A stretch of DNA of 64,000 nucleotides. Source: Raffaelea ambrosiae. Its lineage: Eukaryota; Ascomycota; Sordariomycetes; Ophiostomatales; Ophiostomataceae. Positions 32,064-43,709 of this stretch are shown piece after piece. Both the position numbers and the translations under genes were made by a program. Position 1 is the first letter of the stretch. Each line of letters opens with the position of its first letter. Below the pieces are notes generated by a model, which worked only from the letters and a program-made list of their open reading frames with translations, made no database searches and was not told where the DNA came from. The stretch spans positions 682,001 through 746,000 of the forward strand of contig PCDI01000002.1 of assembly GCA_002778195.1 (NCBI GenBank). Reading direction: 5' to 3'.

Positions 32064-35000
32064 AAGGCACGGGTCTCATAGCATAACAAGCTTGCACAAT
32101 TACTTCCAGGACCACCAGCCGGAACGCAAAAGTTGAGTGGGCACATTTTGTCTTTCAGTCGGGAAGGATAAAACGGGGCCGACACACATATGGCGCTGAA
32201 ACAAGGCACGTTCGATATGGGACGAATGTCGGTTGCACGAAGAATGAAGGGAAGAAAGCAAAAAAACTACAGAAAATTCAACATGCTCCCCTTCGCGAGA
32301 GGGGGATTGGAGGACGACTAGACAGTGAACGGCACGCAGCCTCCTTGTCATTATTTCATTATTCACTTTTTTCGTTTTGATTTATGTTGGGTGCGGACGG
32401 AAAATGGGGCCAAGAGGGTACGCGGTGGGACAAGAAGAGACGGCAATGTGAGAAGACGTCAAATAGGAAGGGAGACGACAGCACGACAGAAGAGGAGGGC
32501 AAACCCCAGGGAGAAACGTCTTGGAAGCACGGCGTCAGGAGTGTGACTACCAAGTCATCTGTTTATTTGCTTTTTGTTGTTTATCTGCTTTTTTTTTTTT
32601 TGCTTGTGTCTATGGGGCGGGGTGTCCATGTACACAACACCTCCATTCTCTCTGTTCATATGTGGTACGATCTCTTTTTTCTGTCTGTTTTTCTTATCCT
32701 CCTATTTTTGTATTTGTTGCTTTCTTGCTTTCGAGTTTTGGCTAGGGCAAACTACAATATATAAAAGCTAAAAATTAAACCAAAAAAGAACTGAAAAGAA
32801 AAGAAAAGAAAAGAAAAGAAAAACACACTCATAAAGTTACGATGAAAGCCGAAACAAATGCACGGGCGTTTCTGTAGGAGAGCTTTGTCGAGCTGAACCA
32901 GAAACACTGATGCCAGCCTTGCTCACACAGCCCTGTTTTTAAATAATTCTACCAGCTGAGGCAGGTCGACCCTGGCATCCATGTCCAGGGGTGGAAGGGC
33001 AAGGCTTTATACTGCCGGCTCCACCTCGTTCGTCTCACCATGGTGGGAGAGAATCTCGTGGGGGGTAAGAAGGCCGAGTTCCATCAACCACGAAGAAACG
33101 TATCCTACTGGTGTCAACTCGTCAAGCAGAAAATCTTGTAGAAACAGAGAGTCAATCCCGGTTGAATTGGTTTAAATAGAGGTAAAATGACATTTTCTAT
33201 AATTTCCACACACACTTTTAATAAAAACAAAGACAGTATTTTTTTTTTTTGCAAAAAACCCCTCAACTTTGAATCTACATATTATTGTAAATTGGGGATG
33301 AAAATAAATCTGGTCATAATAAAAACATAATCATTTTCAAAGACGCAGGACAAGTGTTCAAACAAAGTCATCCAATTGGGAGCCAAACAGAGAAAGTAAT
33401 AAAAAGAACCACACTTGCTCATTCACGAAAATAAAAAAGAAACCATACAGCGTCGGTAACCCACTCAAGCGCATGTAAGAACATTGGAGCCCGACAACGG
33501 TCACACTCCTGGAAAGAATCCGGCTGCAGCGGCTTGGAGAACTGTGCCGGCATGTTCCTTACCATGCATATGGCCGAATGCCGGCATGCAAGCTACAGTG
33601 GGCGGCAATCGCCGTCTTGGCCGTGGGCTCTTCAAATGGCAATTGGGGCTGTGGACGCCGTGATGGCGTTCGTGATAGGTACTCGAACGACAACAACACG
33701 GTCACATCATCTTGAGAAACACTGCTGCCTGTTATGCTGACGTCAAGCTTGATGAGTGCGGAACTGAAATTGGCGTCTCTGGCTTGTCATGAAAGATCAA
33801 TGTGAGACAACTCAAGATGTAACAACATTGCGGTCTTCTGAGAAGTATTGGGTCGTTTTGTTCCCTGTTTTTCTTGCTATCATGTGGATGTGGAGGAAAG
33901 AATGGAGCCAGTTTACAATTCAACCCCCATGTCCAGCTGGAGTTGATACCCACTATGATGGAATTATCTTGTTGCCTGGCTCTAGTCTGTGGCAGCAGAT
34001 GAATGGCGGCCCGAGATATCAGCGCCAAACGAAGCCGTGAACTTCGGTTATATATTTACTTCGGTTGTGCTGACATTGTCTTCGTCTGCGGTAATGATAC
34101 ACTGGTCAAATTGGTCGCTCAATGAAACATACCGCATTGTGGCTTTGATACCACTGAAGTCGACAATGTTCATGATTATTCGTGATTGTAAAACGCCGAA
34201 ACCTTACTTACACTCACCCCGGCCTCGGCCCCGATTTACGTAGTATCTCACGAGGTTCATTTCACCCAGCGACTCGGAAGAATATGCTGCGGCTTACAGA
34301 CGAACACTGCCTGAAGCTGAAGCACATGCTGTTTCTTTTATTTTTTATTTTTTATTTTTATTTTTATTTTGCACAGCCTCATTTGGAGATTGAGTGTGGA
34401 TGGTGTGTGTACTTTGTATCTCTTACCGAAACGGTGCAAGATACATCTCGTAGCCACAGTATGTACTCCAAATCGTTGGTTCCTGCATTCTGTATCGACA
34501 GCTCCAACGAATGGCCGTGCGAGGCTGCCCAACCTTTTTTTCTTCCCTACTACTCTACCCAACGTGCCATTATCATTTTTGCCTCTTGCCAGTCTTCCCC
34601 CCCCCGATTCGGTAGGAGCTAATGAACGATGGCTTCTTCGAATTGTCCAACCAACCAGAGGTAACAACCATACTATGTGCGAAACCAAATACAAGAGCAA
34701 AAAAAAAACCCTGCTTCTCAACGAAAAAACTTGCCGATGGTGTGTTACCACGAGAGAAGAAGGGGCCGGCAGGTATTATCGCTCGCCGATAAGCGGCCGG
34801 GGCCTTTTTCTTTTTATCTTTTTTCTTTTTTGGCGTGCTAAGACCAGGGCGGATCAAACATCCTGAACCGAAGAAAGGGGCCGAGAGCCCAACTGGAGCT
34901 AGAAAAAAGTGGGACACTAACGGCGAAGATTCTTGAAAGAGAAAAGCAGGGAAGGCGAGGTGACAAAGGAGAAACAACCCCACGAAAGGGATTAGAGAGT

Positions 35001-36475
35001 GATCGTCAGAAGCCTGGAAATTGAAGCAAAACAGAAACAGCCAAACGGACGCAAAACGAGTGGCACAAAACGGGAGCGACATGAACCTAGGCAGTCCTGC
35101 CAAACATGACGAGTAACTAGTCAAAACGCTCCTTCCTCAGATCGGAGTTGGTGGCCACACCATCGGGCACACCATCGGGCAACAGTGTATATTGCATTAG
35201 CAGTAGCAGTGTAAGGAGCAACCCGCTGGTACCTGTCTGTCCTTCGACTGCCGTGACCACCAGCCATAGCTGTGCTTTGCGGACGGGCCAGCCGTCATGT
35301 CCGTGTCTGACCAAGGATGGACGGTGAAGCTGCTCCCCCAACAGAAAAATGACACAAAGCGAATCTCTCCAAAAAAAAAAACAAAAAAACAAATCAAATT
35401 ATCGAATACAACGCTGCTGCCTTTTGAGGCCTCGACAATTGCAGCCACCCAGTGTCAATCTCTTTCAATCTGATCTGTATTATCTCTCTCCCTTCTTCCT
35501 CCGCGTCTGCCCCTCCCCCTCTTTTTTCCCATTTCAGTCTCGAGTTGTCTGCCTGCCCGCCAATCTTTCGCGTGCCTTGTTTCGCCCTCCTCGCCTTCTG
35601 GCTCATTCACATAAAATCCCCGACCCGCCCTCTCTTTGTAGCAGATACGCAAGCAACGCCACCCACCAGCAGAACAAACTCCACACTCTTCCAATCTATA
35701 ATCTCCAGCGTACTGCCTTTCAACCTAGTAACAAGCTCCAGGTACGTATTGCTTTGTCGGCTGCTGCGTATCTCGGTGTGGACACTGTGGTTCCTAGCTC
35801 TTGTTGTGTCTTACTTTGCGAACGTGCTTGTTTGGTTTGGTTGGCCAATTCGAGGACTGTTGCAACGTGGGGGACGGAGACATGGTTCCTTCACAAAAAA
35901 GGCACAAAATGAACTACAGAAAATTGGACTGCCAATGGCTTCTCCCAATGGCAAAAAGACGGGACCCCTTAACTAAAACAGCGGTGTGAATGCGCGCCTG
36001 CTGTTTCTGGATGGGGCGCTGTTGTTATGGCTAATAGATTGGCCTCTCTCTTGGTGTCATTTTACCGTTTGTTTTTCTGGTTTATCTGTCAAGGCGAAAA
36101 AACAAGCAATGGGAAAGGAGGCAAAAAAGCAAGCAAGCTAAAGAAATGACAAAGTGAAAAGGAAAAAGAAACCGAAGACGAAAACCACTGAAACCAGACT
36201 TGTGATTTGCTAACGCTTCCTCTAGTTGACCTCTAGTTGACCGGTCCTTCTTTCCGTCAGACTTTGTCTTGTCCTGACTTGTCCTCGCCTCTTTCCTTTC
36301 TTACACCGCCCCCACTAGTCTAGCTCTCCCCTTATCTTCCCACCCTGTTGATAGTATTTTATTTTTATTTTTGCGCAATCTCGACTGCTTGCAAATTTCT
36401 GCCCCTCACTCAACCCACCAAACAACAGCTATCGCACCTGCACGCAAAGCTCTCGCTACAGCACCGCAATTCACC
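32064..36475. other. 4.4-kb gene-poor, partly AT-rich region
   Basis: No supported gene. The stretch 33.18-33.45 kb is strongly AT-rich. T-rich (ATTTTT)n sequence occurs at about 34.33-34.37 kb and an (AAAAG)n repeat near 32.8 kb. From about 35.4 kb the sequence becomes pyrimidine-rich and is likely promoter and leader of the HMG-CoA synthase gene; a GTACGT at 35740 could start a leader intron there. Confidence 0.45.
32794..32822. repeat. (AAAAG)n microsatellite
   Basis: About six uninterrupted AAAAG units just after an A-rich stretch. Confidence 0.9.
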
Positions 36476-38299
36476 ATGGCCGCTCGTCCTCAGAACATTG
36501 GCATCAAGGCCATTGAGATCTACTTTCCCAGCCAGGTTCGTGTTTTGCTTTGACTCCGTGCCGCCCTGCCTTTTTTTCTGCTTTTTGCTGCGGTTTGCGC
36601 CGCATGCTTGGGCAGTTCTGCGTCGCGTGCTTGAGGGGGCTGACGTGGGCTGGCGCCGCCTCTTGGTTCGGGCACGCGTCCAAAGCATCTTATTTTGGTT
36701 CACGCGGCTCTTTGCACTCTTTTGCGAAGCGACTTTGCTTCTCATGAGCTTCTGCTTGGACCCTGAACGCTAACAACCCCCCCAGTATGTGGAACAGTCG
36801 GAGCTCGAGAAGTTTGACGGTGCCAGCACCGGCAAGTACACCATTGGCCTGGGCCAGACCAAGATGGGCTTCTGCGATGACCGGGAGGGTGAGTGAGACA
36901 GGCGACGGGACTTCCACAGGCTCGCGGCTCTTCAGGCGATTGAATTCTTGCTCCTGTTCTCTCTGCCCCTCCGATATTAACCACCCCCTCAGACATCTAC
37001 TCCTTCGCCCTCACCGTGACCAAGAACCTGCTTGAGAAGTACAACATCGACACCAAGTCCATTGGCCGCCTCGAGGTTGGCACCGAGACCATTCTTGACA
37101 AGTCCAAGTCGGTCAAGTCGGTGCTGATGCAGCTGTTTGGCGACAACACCAACATTGAGGGTGTCGACACCGTCAATGCCTGCTACGGCGGCACCAATGC
37201 CTTCTTCAACGCGGTCAACTGGGTCGAGTCGAGCGGCTGGGACGGCCGTGACGCCATTGTCGTTGCCGGTGACATTGCTCTGTACGCCAAGGGCAACGCG
37301 CGCCCGACTGGTGGTGCTGGTGCCGTGGCCATGCTGATTGGCCCCAACGCGCCCATCGTGGTCGAGCCGGGCCTGCGCGGCACGTACATGCAGCACGTGT
37401 ACGACTTTTACAAGCCCGACCTGACCAGCGAGTACCCGTACGTGGACGGCCACTACTCGGTCAACTGCTACACAGAGGCCCTGGACGCCGCCTACCGTGC
37501 CTACAACGCGCGCGAGGTGACCCTGGCCAAGCTGGCCAACGGCAACGGCAAGGCCGCTTCTTCGTCTGGCCCGGCCGAGCTGCTGGACCGCTTCGACTAC
37601 ATGGCCTTCCACGCGCCGACATGCAAGCTGGTGGCCAAGTCGTATGCCCGCCTGATGTACCACGACTACCTGAGCAACCCGGACAACACCATCTTTGCCG
37701 ATGTGGCGCCCGAGCTGCGCGACATGCCGTACGACAAGTCGCTGACGGACAAGGTGGTCGAGAAGACGTTCATGGCCCTGTCCAAGAAGCGCTTCCAGGA
37801 GCGCGTCAACAACAGCATCCACGTGGCCACCAACTGCGGCAACATGTACTGCGGCAGCGTGTGGGGCGGTCTGGCCAGCATCATTTCGCTGCACGACTCG
37901 GCAGCTCTGCAAGGCAAGCGCATCGGCCTGTTCAGCTACGGCTCGGGTCTGGCGTCGAGCTTCTGCTCGTTCCGCATCGAGGGCAACACGGAGGGCGTGG
38001 CCAAGGTGCTGGACATTCCGGCCCGTCTGGCTGCCCGCCATGCCGTCCCCCCCGAGACCTACGAGGAGGTGAGTTGGGACGAGAAGTCGACAACCCAAAC
38101 ACCCCCCACCCCCTTTACTTTTTTTCAACCTGCATACTAACAGACACTTTTTTTTTTCAAGATGTGCAACCTTCGCAAGAAGGCCCACCTCCAGAAGAGC
38201 TACAAGCCGGAGGGCGATGTGTCGACTATCGCCAAGGGCACGTACTACCTGGAGGAGATCGACGACATGTACAAGCGGAAGTATAGCATCAAGGCATAG
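36476..38299 (+). CDS. ERG13: Hydroxymethylglutaryl-CoA synthase
   Basis: Four exons (36476-36535, 36786-36888, 36993-38068, 38162-38299) give 1377 nt, 458 aa, a normal fungal HMGS length. It condenses acetyl-CoA with acetoacetyl-CoA to HMG-CoA, the entry step of the mevalonate/sterol pathway. Catalytic residues fit the family: Glu86 in RLEVGTETILDKSKSVKS, the acyl-enzyme Cys118 in NACYGGTNAFFNA, and His261 in DYMAFHAPTCKLV. Other hallmarks are GIKAIEIYFPSQYVEQ at the N-terminus, IGLGQTKMGFC, and GLFSYGSGLASSFCSFRI near the C-terminus. Intron 1 (250 bp) falls after codon 20, straight after YFPSQ. The start has a strong context (CACCATGG). The short N-terminus suggests the cytosolic enzyme. 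The last intron has a second AG 19 nt upstream of the one used, which is not in phase. Confidence 0.97.
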
Positions 38300-39147
38300 A
38301 GTGCCCGGCTTTGAGAGGGACTTCCTACCCACCCTGCCTGGCTAAATGGCCATAAGAGTGGCCATGTCCATGTCGTCCATGATGGTATTTTCTGAGCATT
38401 TCCGAGCATTTCCTTCTGATGACACGTCTTTGCATCGCCTTGCAATCTCTCATCGGCTCTGGAGCATCTGACACATACATTGGACCGGGCGTTGAGTTCT
38501 GCCATGCGCTTTGTGTTTATTACTCATTTCTTATTTTTTTGCGTTCCTGCTATCTGATTTCTCATATTTTTTTTTCTCGTTGCCTTCCGTCTTGTTGGAT
38601 TGCGTCGGCCTCGTCTTTCTAGAAGAAGGCATAGATTATCCGTTCATGCGTTCATGTTCATCAGTTTCACCAGGGCCATAGACGCCCATTATGGAGGCAG
38701 GCTGTGTAGCCTTGAAATGTACATAGCGATATACGCGCCTGTCTTTGGGGCTTAATAAACGACTGCATTTAGAGAGGGTTGGGTGTCTGCGTGACCGATC
38801 TGGGCAAAAGAATGGGTTGCGTGAAGGTTGATGGTGTTCTTTCCTAGCTTGGCTCCTGACAGGATTGACAGGGTTGACAGGGCTGGCTGGGCTGACGGCG
38901 CGCGGTTTTGAGTCCATTTGTCTCGGCAGGTGGGGTAAGTGTGAGACGGGGTCGTACCTGCCGTAGAGGGCTCAGGAAGGAACGAGCCATGTACTATGTA
39001 AGACAAGGTCGCTGGGCCGGGTCACACTCACCGGTCAGGTGGTTATCACTCGATCTTCCCCTGCGGCTGCCATTCGAAAACTCGGGACAAGCTAGACACC
39101 ACCTTTTGGTCGCTTCCTACTTGTAGTAAGGACGTTTACACACCCAC
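38300..39147. other. Intergenic region between ERG13 and the Doc-like gene
   Basis: No gene seen. It holds the presumed ERG13 3' UTR, a T-rich stretch near 38.53-38.57 kb and a short GGCTGACAGG-like repetitive patch (38.86-38.90 kb). Confidence 0.5.
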
Positions 39148-39705
39148 ATGGCCCGCCCTCGCCGGTACTCCTCCTTCTCCTCCTCCTTCTCTGTCGGCGG
39201 CGGCGGCTTCCGCCTCCGCTTCCGCTTCCTCACAGCCGCCCAGGTCATGCGCCTCTACGCCTGCAGCATTGTGCCGCGCGGCCGCCCCACGCAGCCGGCC
39301 TACCTCGCGTCCGCCGTCGCATCGCCCGCGCAGCACCACCGCTTCGGCGGCGGCGGCGGCCGTGGCGGTGAGAGGAGGAAAGACGTCTTTGCGCTGGCAG
39401 GCGTGCTCGCCGAGAAGATTGTGCGCAACCACGCGTACCAGGACGGCAACAAGCGGGCGTCGCTGGCGGCAGCCGATGTGTTTCTGCGGCTGAACGGATA
39501 CCGACTGGGGGGAAGGACGGGGACGGAGGAAAGTCGGGGAGAGGAGGGGGAGGGCCGGAAGGGAGAGGACCAGTTGGTGGACGCACACATTGCGGTGGCG
39601 GCGAACCGGTGGGACGCCGAGCAGCTGGGGGCGCTGTACCGGCGGATGGCGACCAAGACCAGCGGAGCGGGACGGGGATCCGAGACCGTGAGGGGCGACG
39701 AGTAG
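39148..39705 (+). CDS. Fic/Doc-family (Fido fold) protein
   Basis: One exon, 185 aa. The core motif H95-A-Y-Q-D-G-N-K-R103 in IVRNHAYQDGNKRASLAA fits the Doc signature HxFx[D/E][A/G]NKR, and the helix after it (ADVFLRLNGY) is typical of chromosomal Doc-like proteins. The upstream helix (DVFALAGVLAEKIV) also fits, and LTAAQVMRLY resembles the start of Doc domains. In bacteria, Doc phosphorylates elongation factor EF-Tu and is paired with an antitoxin; Fic proteins with a GNxR variant are AMP-transferases. No antitoxin-like gene is seen nearby. The fungal copy has Ser-rich and Gly-rich insertions (residues 8-20 and 67-74) and a charged linker (EESRGEEGEGRKGED) before the last helix. Its composition matches host genes. 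Bacterial descent by transfer is possible but inferred. Confidence 0.8.
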   Translation: MARPRRYSSFSSSFSVGGGGFRLRFRFLTAAQVMRLYACSIVPRGRPTQPAYLASAVASPAQHHRFGGGGGRGGERRKDVFALAGVLAEKIVRNHAYQDGNKRASLAAADVFLRLNGYRLGGRTGTEESRGEEGEGRKGEDQLVDAHIAVAANRWDAEQLGALYRRMATKTSGAGRGSETVRGDE

Positions 39706-40197
39706 CGGGAGCGCGCGCGCCGCAAGGCAGAGAGGTCGGGCGAGGATATTTTGATTTCCCCGTGGGGTTTCTCTCTCGTCTTTTACACATTCCAGGCGTT
39801 GTTCATGGTTGCTATTACATGGCCGTATTCCCTACTCACAAAACAGCATTGACTGGGGAGTTTAGTTGGCGGCTGGTAATTTCAGGGACCGCAGAATTTC
39901 AGGAACCTCGGGGTTTCTGGAAACCGAATACTCTAGAGGGTCCTCTCCATTCTCGAATCAGTTGTCTCGCAACTTTTCCAATGCCCCCTCGAGATCTGTG
40001 GCGCTTTCTCTGGACACCCGTTCAAAGTCGGCTGCGAAAGACGTAGACAAAACAGCATCAGTCTTCTTTAACTCTCCACTTCAACGAAGAAGCTGCAGAG
40101 CGGAATACAGCACTGACCATCAAATGTTCCGTCTAGTGTAATGGCGTGCCACTTGCCAGAGAGCCAGAGCGTGGCCGGACTCGGTGCACTTGGCGGA
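39706..40197. other. Intergenic region, convergent 3' ends
   Basis: No gene seen. The Doc-like gene and the small minus-strand gene converge here. Tandem GAACCTCGGGGTTTCTGGAA-like words occur around 39.9 kb without clear repeat structure. Confidence 0.45.
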
Positions 40198-40641
40198 TCA
40201 GAGCTCTTTGAAGGCCCCAGATCCTGGGGGATGTCCAGACGAGGCAGCTTTCCCGACTCTGCACATATGATTGCAGAGGTACATATTAGTCTGCATGTCT
40301 ACGTGGTTCGGCATTTTGTAGACAGGACGCGTACTATGGGTGAACGAACGCGAGCCATGGTCAAACCGTAAGGGCAGCGTCTTCGTCTCCGCGGGGCTGG
40401 TCGTATCACCCGCCTCGAGCGTCCGCAGGATTGCCGACCGCATGGCATTCCCGACTTCGGGCTCGATGTACACGTAAGTCTCATGGCGCTCACCAACGAT
40501 GATGTCGGTGTCCCGCGAGACGGACTGGCCGTCCTTGTCGACGGTGGTGAACTGGGCGGTCGCGCTGTAGAACGAGCGACACGAGCGACTTGAGCCTCGT
40601 GCGAGGTGGAGGAAGCTGCGAGCCGGAGCGCGACAGAGCAT
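40198..40641 (-). CDS. Hypothetical small protein with mitochondrial-type presequence
   Basis: ORF of 147 aa with an ATG start. The first ~30 residues (MLCRAPARSFLHLARGSSRS and following) are rich in Arg and Ser and lack acids, like a mitochondrial targeting sequence. The middle part (DTDIIVGERHETYVYIEPEV and following) is codon-biased like neighbouring genes. GC at third positions falls after about residue 110 (SFTHSTRP), so the true gene may splice there (a GTACGC lies at that point) and end differently. I do not recognise the family. Confidence 0.5.
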   Translation of the reverse strand: MLCRAPARSFLHLARGSSRSCRSFYSATAQFTTVDKDGQSVSRDTDIIVGERHETYVYIEPEVGNAMRSAILRTLEAGDTTSPAETKTLPLRFDHGSRSFTHSTRPVYKMPNHVDMQTNMYLCNHMCRVGKAASSGHPPGSGAFKEL

Positions 40642-40832
40642 GGCGGTTGTGATCCAGCAATGTTTGAAGTGCTTTGATTCGCACCTGGATGTCTTTGTTC
40701 GCTACAAATCACACTACATACCTAGTAGTTTTATATTATTAGGGCGTCTTACACAATTGTTGGGGTTCTCAGTGGGGCAGGTACGACCGGGCCGTGCCTG
40801 CAGGAATGAGCTCCTAATTACGCTGTCCGTAG

Positions 40833-40869
40833 TACTTTGTAGGTGTACTTTGTAGGTGTACTTTGTAGG
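40833..40869. repeat. 13-bp tandem repeat (TACTTTGTAGGTG), ~3 copies
   Basis: Copies at 40833-40845 and 40846-40858 are identical; the third (40859-40869) is truncated, and a further TTCTTTGTAGGTC follows at 40879. This is about 280 bp upstream of the MDM1-like start codon. Confidence 0.9.
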
Positions 40870-41101
40870 AAGGGGCGTTCTTTGTAGGTCGCTGGTCACT
40901 GGACTCAACGCCAGCCAGTCAGGCCCCGCGGAGGCCAGGTCAGGCGCCACCGGCCGCCCTTTCTGTTGCTCACGCGCCTGCACCCCATCCTTGATTTTGG
41001 GCGGATTTCGCGGCTTTGGACGGCATCACCACACCACCCACATCTCGACAACACCCTCTCGTCCTCCCCGCGCACCCTCCTTTTCTTTCTCATCGACAAC
41101 A

Positions 41102-41109
41102 TATAAAAG
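41102..41109 (+). promoter_or_regulatory. TATA box of the MDM1-like gene
   Basis: TATAAAAG ends 35 bp before the ATG chosen. If used, the 5' leader would be only a few bases long, so either initiation is unusual or this element is not the functional one. Confidence 0.35.
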
Positions 41110-41143
41110 GCCGACGACCACCATACATTGTGGCCCCTCCGGC

Positions 41144-43668
41144 ATGGCCCTGGCTGCAAAAGACCTTGCTCTCGCGGGAATTGCCAGCTTTGTCGCCTGG
41201 GGCTATGCCACGCACTGGTTTCCCGGGCTGCAGTTTGCCTGGCACGGCTTCGTGGCCGGCGTGGTGCTGACGGCGGGCGGGCTGCTGGCGCTGACCGTTT
41301 TGACGGTGCGGGGGCCGCTGTACGGGCCGGCGGCGGCGGCGACCACCAGGCGAAACCTGCGATCCGCGACCACGACCCTCCTCGTCCATCCTCTTCCCCG
41401 ACGCGGCGCTGCCTTTACGGGGCCGCAGCTGTGGCCCCGGGAGCGCGCGGCCCTGCGACGGCGGCAGGACGACTACCAGCCGCTGGCGCTGTACCCGGCC
41501 TCGCCGCGGGTGTCGCAGGCGCTCGACGGCCTCGTGGGGCAGGTGGTGCAGGCGTTTGTGCGGTCGTGGTACACGGCGATCAGCCCGCACGACGCGGTGT
41601 TCCCGAACGAGGTGGACGGGGCGATCCGGCTGGCGCTGGCGGGCGTGCGCGACCGGCTGCTGGCGGTGGACGACGTGGCGGCGGTGCTGACGAGCCGGCT
41701 GGTGCCGCTGCTGACGAACCACCTGCACGACTTCAACGAGGCCGAGCGTGCCGTCCGCGGCCGCAAGCTCAACCGGTCCGTCACCGAGTCCGACGAGCTC
41801 GATCTCGCCATCGCCGCCAAGTACCACGCGGCCTCGCCGCTGCACCCGGCCGCGCAGCTCTCGTACTCGGACACCACCACGCGCCTCGCCCAGCAGGACT
41901 ACCTGCGGCGGCTCGCCAGCACCCGGCTGCTCCCCCGACTCCTGCCCCCCTCCTTTTTGGCCAGCCGGCCGGTGGCGGCCCTCGTGCGCGAAATCGTCGC
42001 CTGCGCCGTGCTCGTGCCCCTGCTGCAGATCCTCGCCGAGCCCGACACCTGGAACCAGATCGTCGAGAACTACGGCCGCACCGCCCTCCAAGACCGCTCC
42101 ACCGTGCGCAAGCTGCGCGCCGCCCTCGACCAGCACACGTCGTCGCCTGCCTCGGGCTCGTCTCTTTCGCCGAGAAAGGGCAAGAGCGGTGGCGGTAGCG
42201 GTAGCGGCGGCGGCGGCGGCGGTGGTGGTGGTGGTGGTGGCGGCCGCAACGGCGCAGCAACCAGCAGCAGCAGCAACAATCGGCCGGCGCCGGCCTTTCC
42301 CCGACTGGCCCCCGGCGACAGCGAGCGCCGCTTCGAGCGCTTCGTGCGCGTCATCCGCCAAGTCAACAACCTCTCGGACGCGCGCCGGTTCCGCAGCGAG
42401 GTGGCCAGCCAGCTTAAGAAAGACGCCGACTCGGCCTTGTCGCCCGACGGGGCAGCGGCGGCGGCGGCGGCGACGACGACGACCTCGGGGTCCGGCCTCG
42501 CGAACAACAGCCCAGAAGTCCAGCAGATCTATCTGCGGCGGCTGGAGATGGGCAAGCGGTTGCTCGACCAGAAGGTGCAGCACCTGGCGGCCGGCGGCGG
42601 CGACAGTCGCAACCGGCGGCTTCTGCACAGCGGCAGCGGGCTGGGGAGCGGGGTCGGCAGCGGCGGTGGAGGCGGCGGCGGCGTCGGCACGAGCGGCGAC
42701 ATGGGCGGTGCGGCGGGTCTCGGCAACGGCACGGCGGCCGGACAGACGCCGACGGTCTCGCGCCTCGAGTCGGCCAGCCTCGGGGCGCTCCTGCGGGACG
42801 CCGCCGGCCTCTCCTACTTCATGGAGTACATGGACCGCCAGCGACTGCTGCCGCTGGTGCAGTTCTGGCTGGTCGTCGACGGGTTCCGCAACCCGCTCGA
42901 GGAGGTCGACGAAGACGACGACGACGACGACAACGACCATGCCTCCGAAAGCGACCCCCTGCCCTCCAGCCTGCCGCCCTGGACGGACTCGGACCGCCTC
43001 GACCTGGCCCAGATCGACCAGGCCTACCTGGCGCGGCCCGAGCTGCACATCCCCGAGACGTCGCGCCGGGCCGTCCGCGTCTTCCTCGAGGCCGGGCGGG
43101 CGGCCACGCCGGAGCAGTACTACCGCGCGCGGCGCGCCATTCTGCGCTGCCAGGCGGCCGTCCTGGGCGAGATGAACAAGAAGCACTTCCAGTCGTTCAA
43201 AAAGTCGGACCTGTTCTACAAGTGTCTGGCCGCCGAGGAGGCGTCCCAGAAGAACAGCATGGCGGCTGCCGCTGCCGCCGCGCAGGCCGCGCAGGCCGCG
43301 CAGGCCGCGCAGGCCGCGCAGGCAGCAGCGTCCAGCCACACCCGCAACAATAGCAACGCGAGCCCCTATCTGGCCGCTCATCACAACCGGTCGTCGTCCT
43401 CCATCGGACGGCCGCCCTCGCTGCCGCCGATGAACCGCAAGTCCATGTCCGGGCCGTCCGTGGCGGTGTCGACCCAGTCCGCGGCCGCCGCACCGGCTGC
43501 CAAGACGGCGACGGGCGCAGCCAGACTGCTGCCGAAACTGCAGGAGAAGCTACGCAAATCAGACCGCTCCGGCTCGGTTCCCGACATTCGGGCCGCGGCG
43601 AACATTGCTCCAACGACGGCCACGACGGCCGCGACGACCACGACGACGGCGAATGCCACGGGCGTGAA

Positions 43669-43709
<41 letters not shown>

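Larger units (their letters stand above)
40642..41143. other. Promoter region of the MDM1-like gene
   Basis: Divergent promoter between the small minus-strand gene and the MDM1-like gene. It contains the 13-bp repeat and TATA box listed separately. The frame of the downstream gene is open through its right half, but only the ATG at 41144 opens a sensible N-terminus. Confidence 0.5.
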
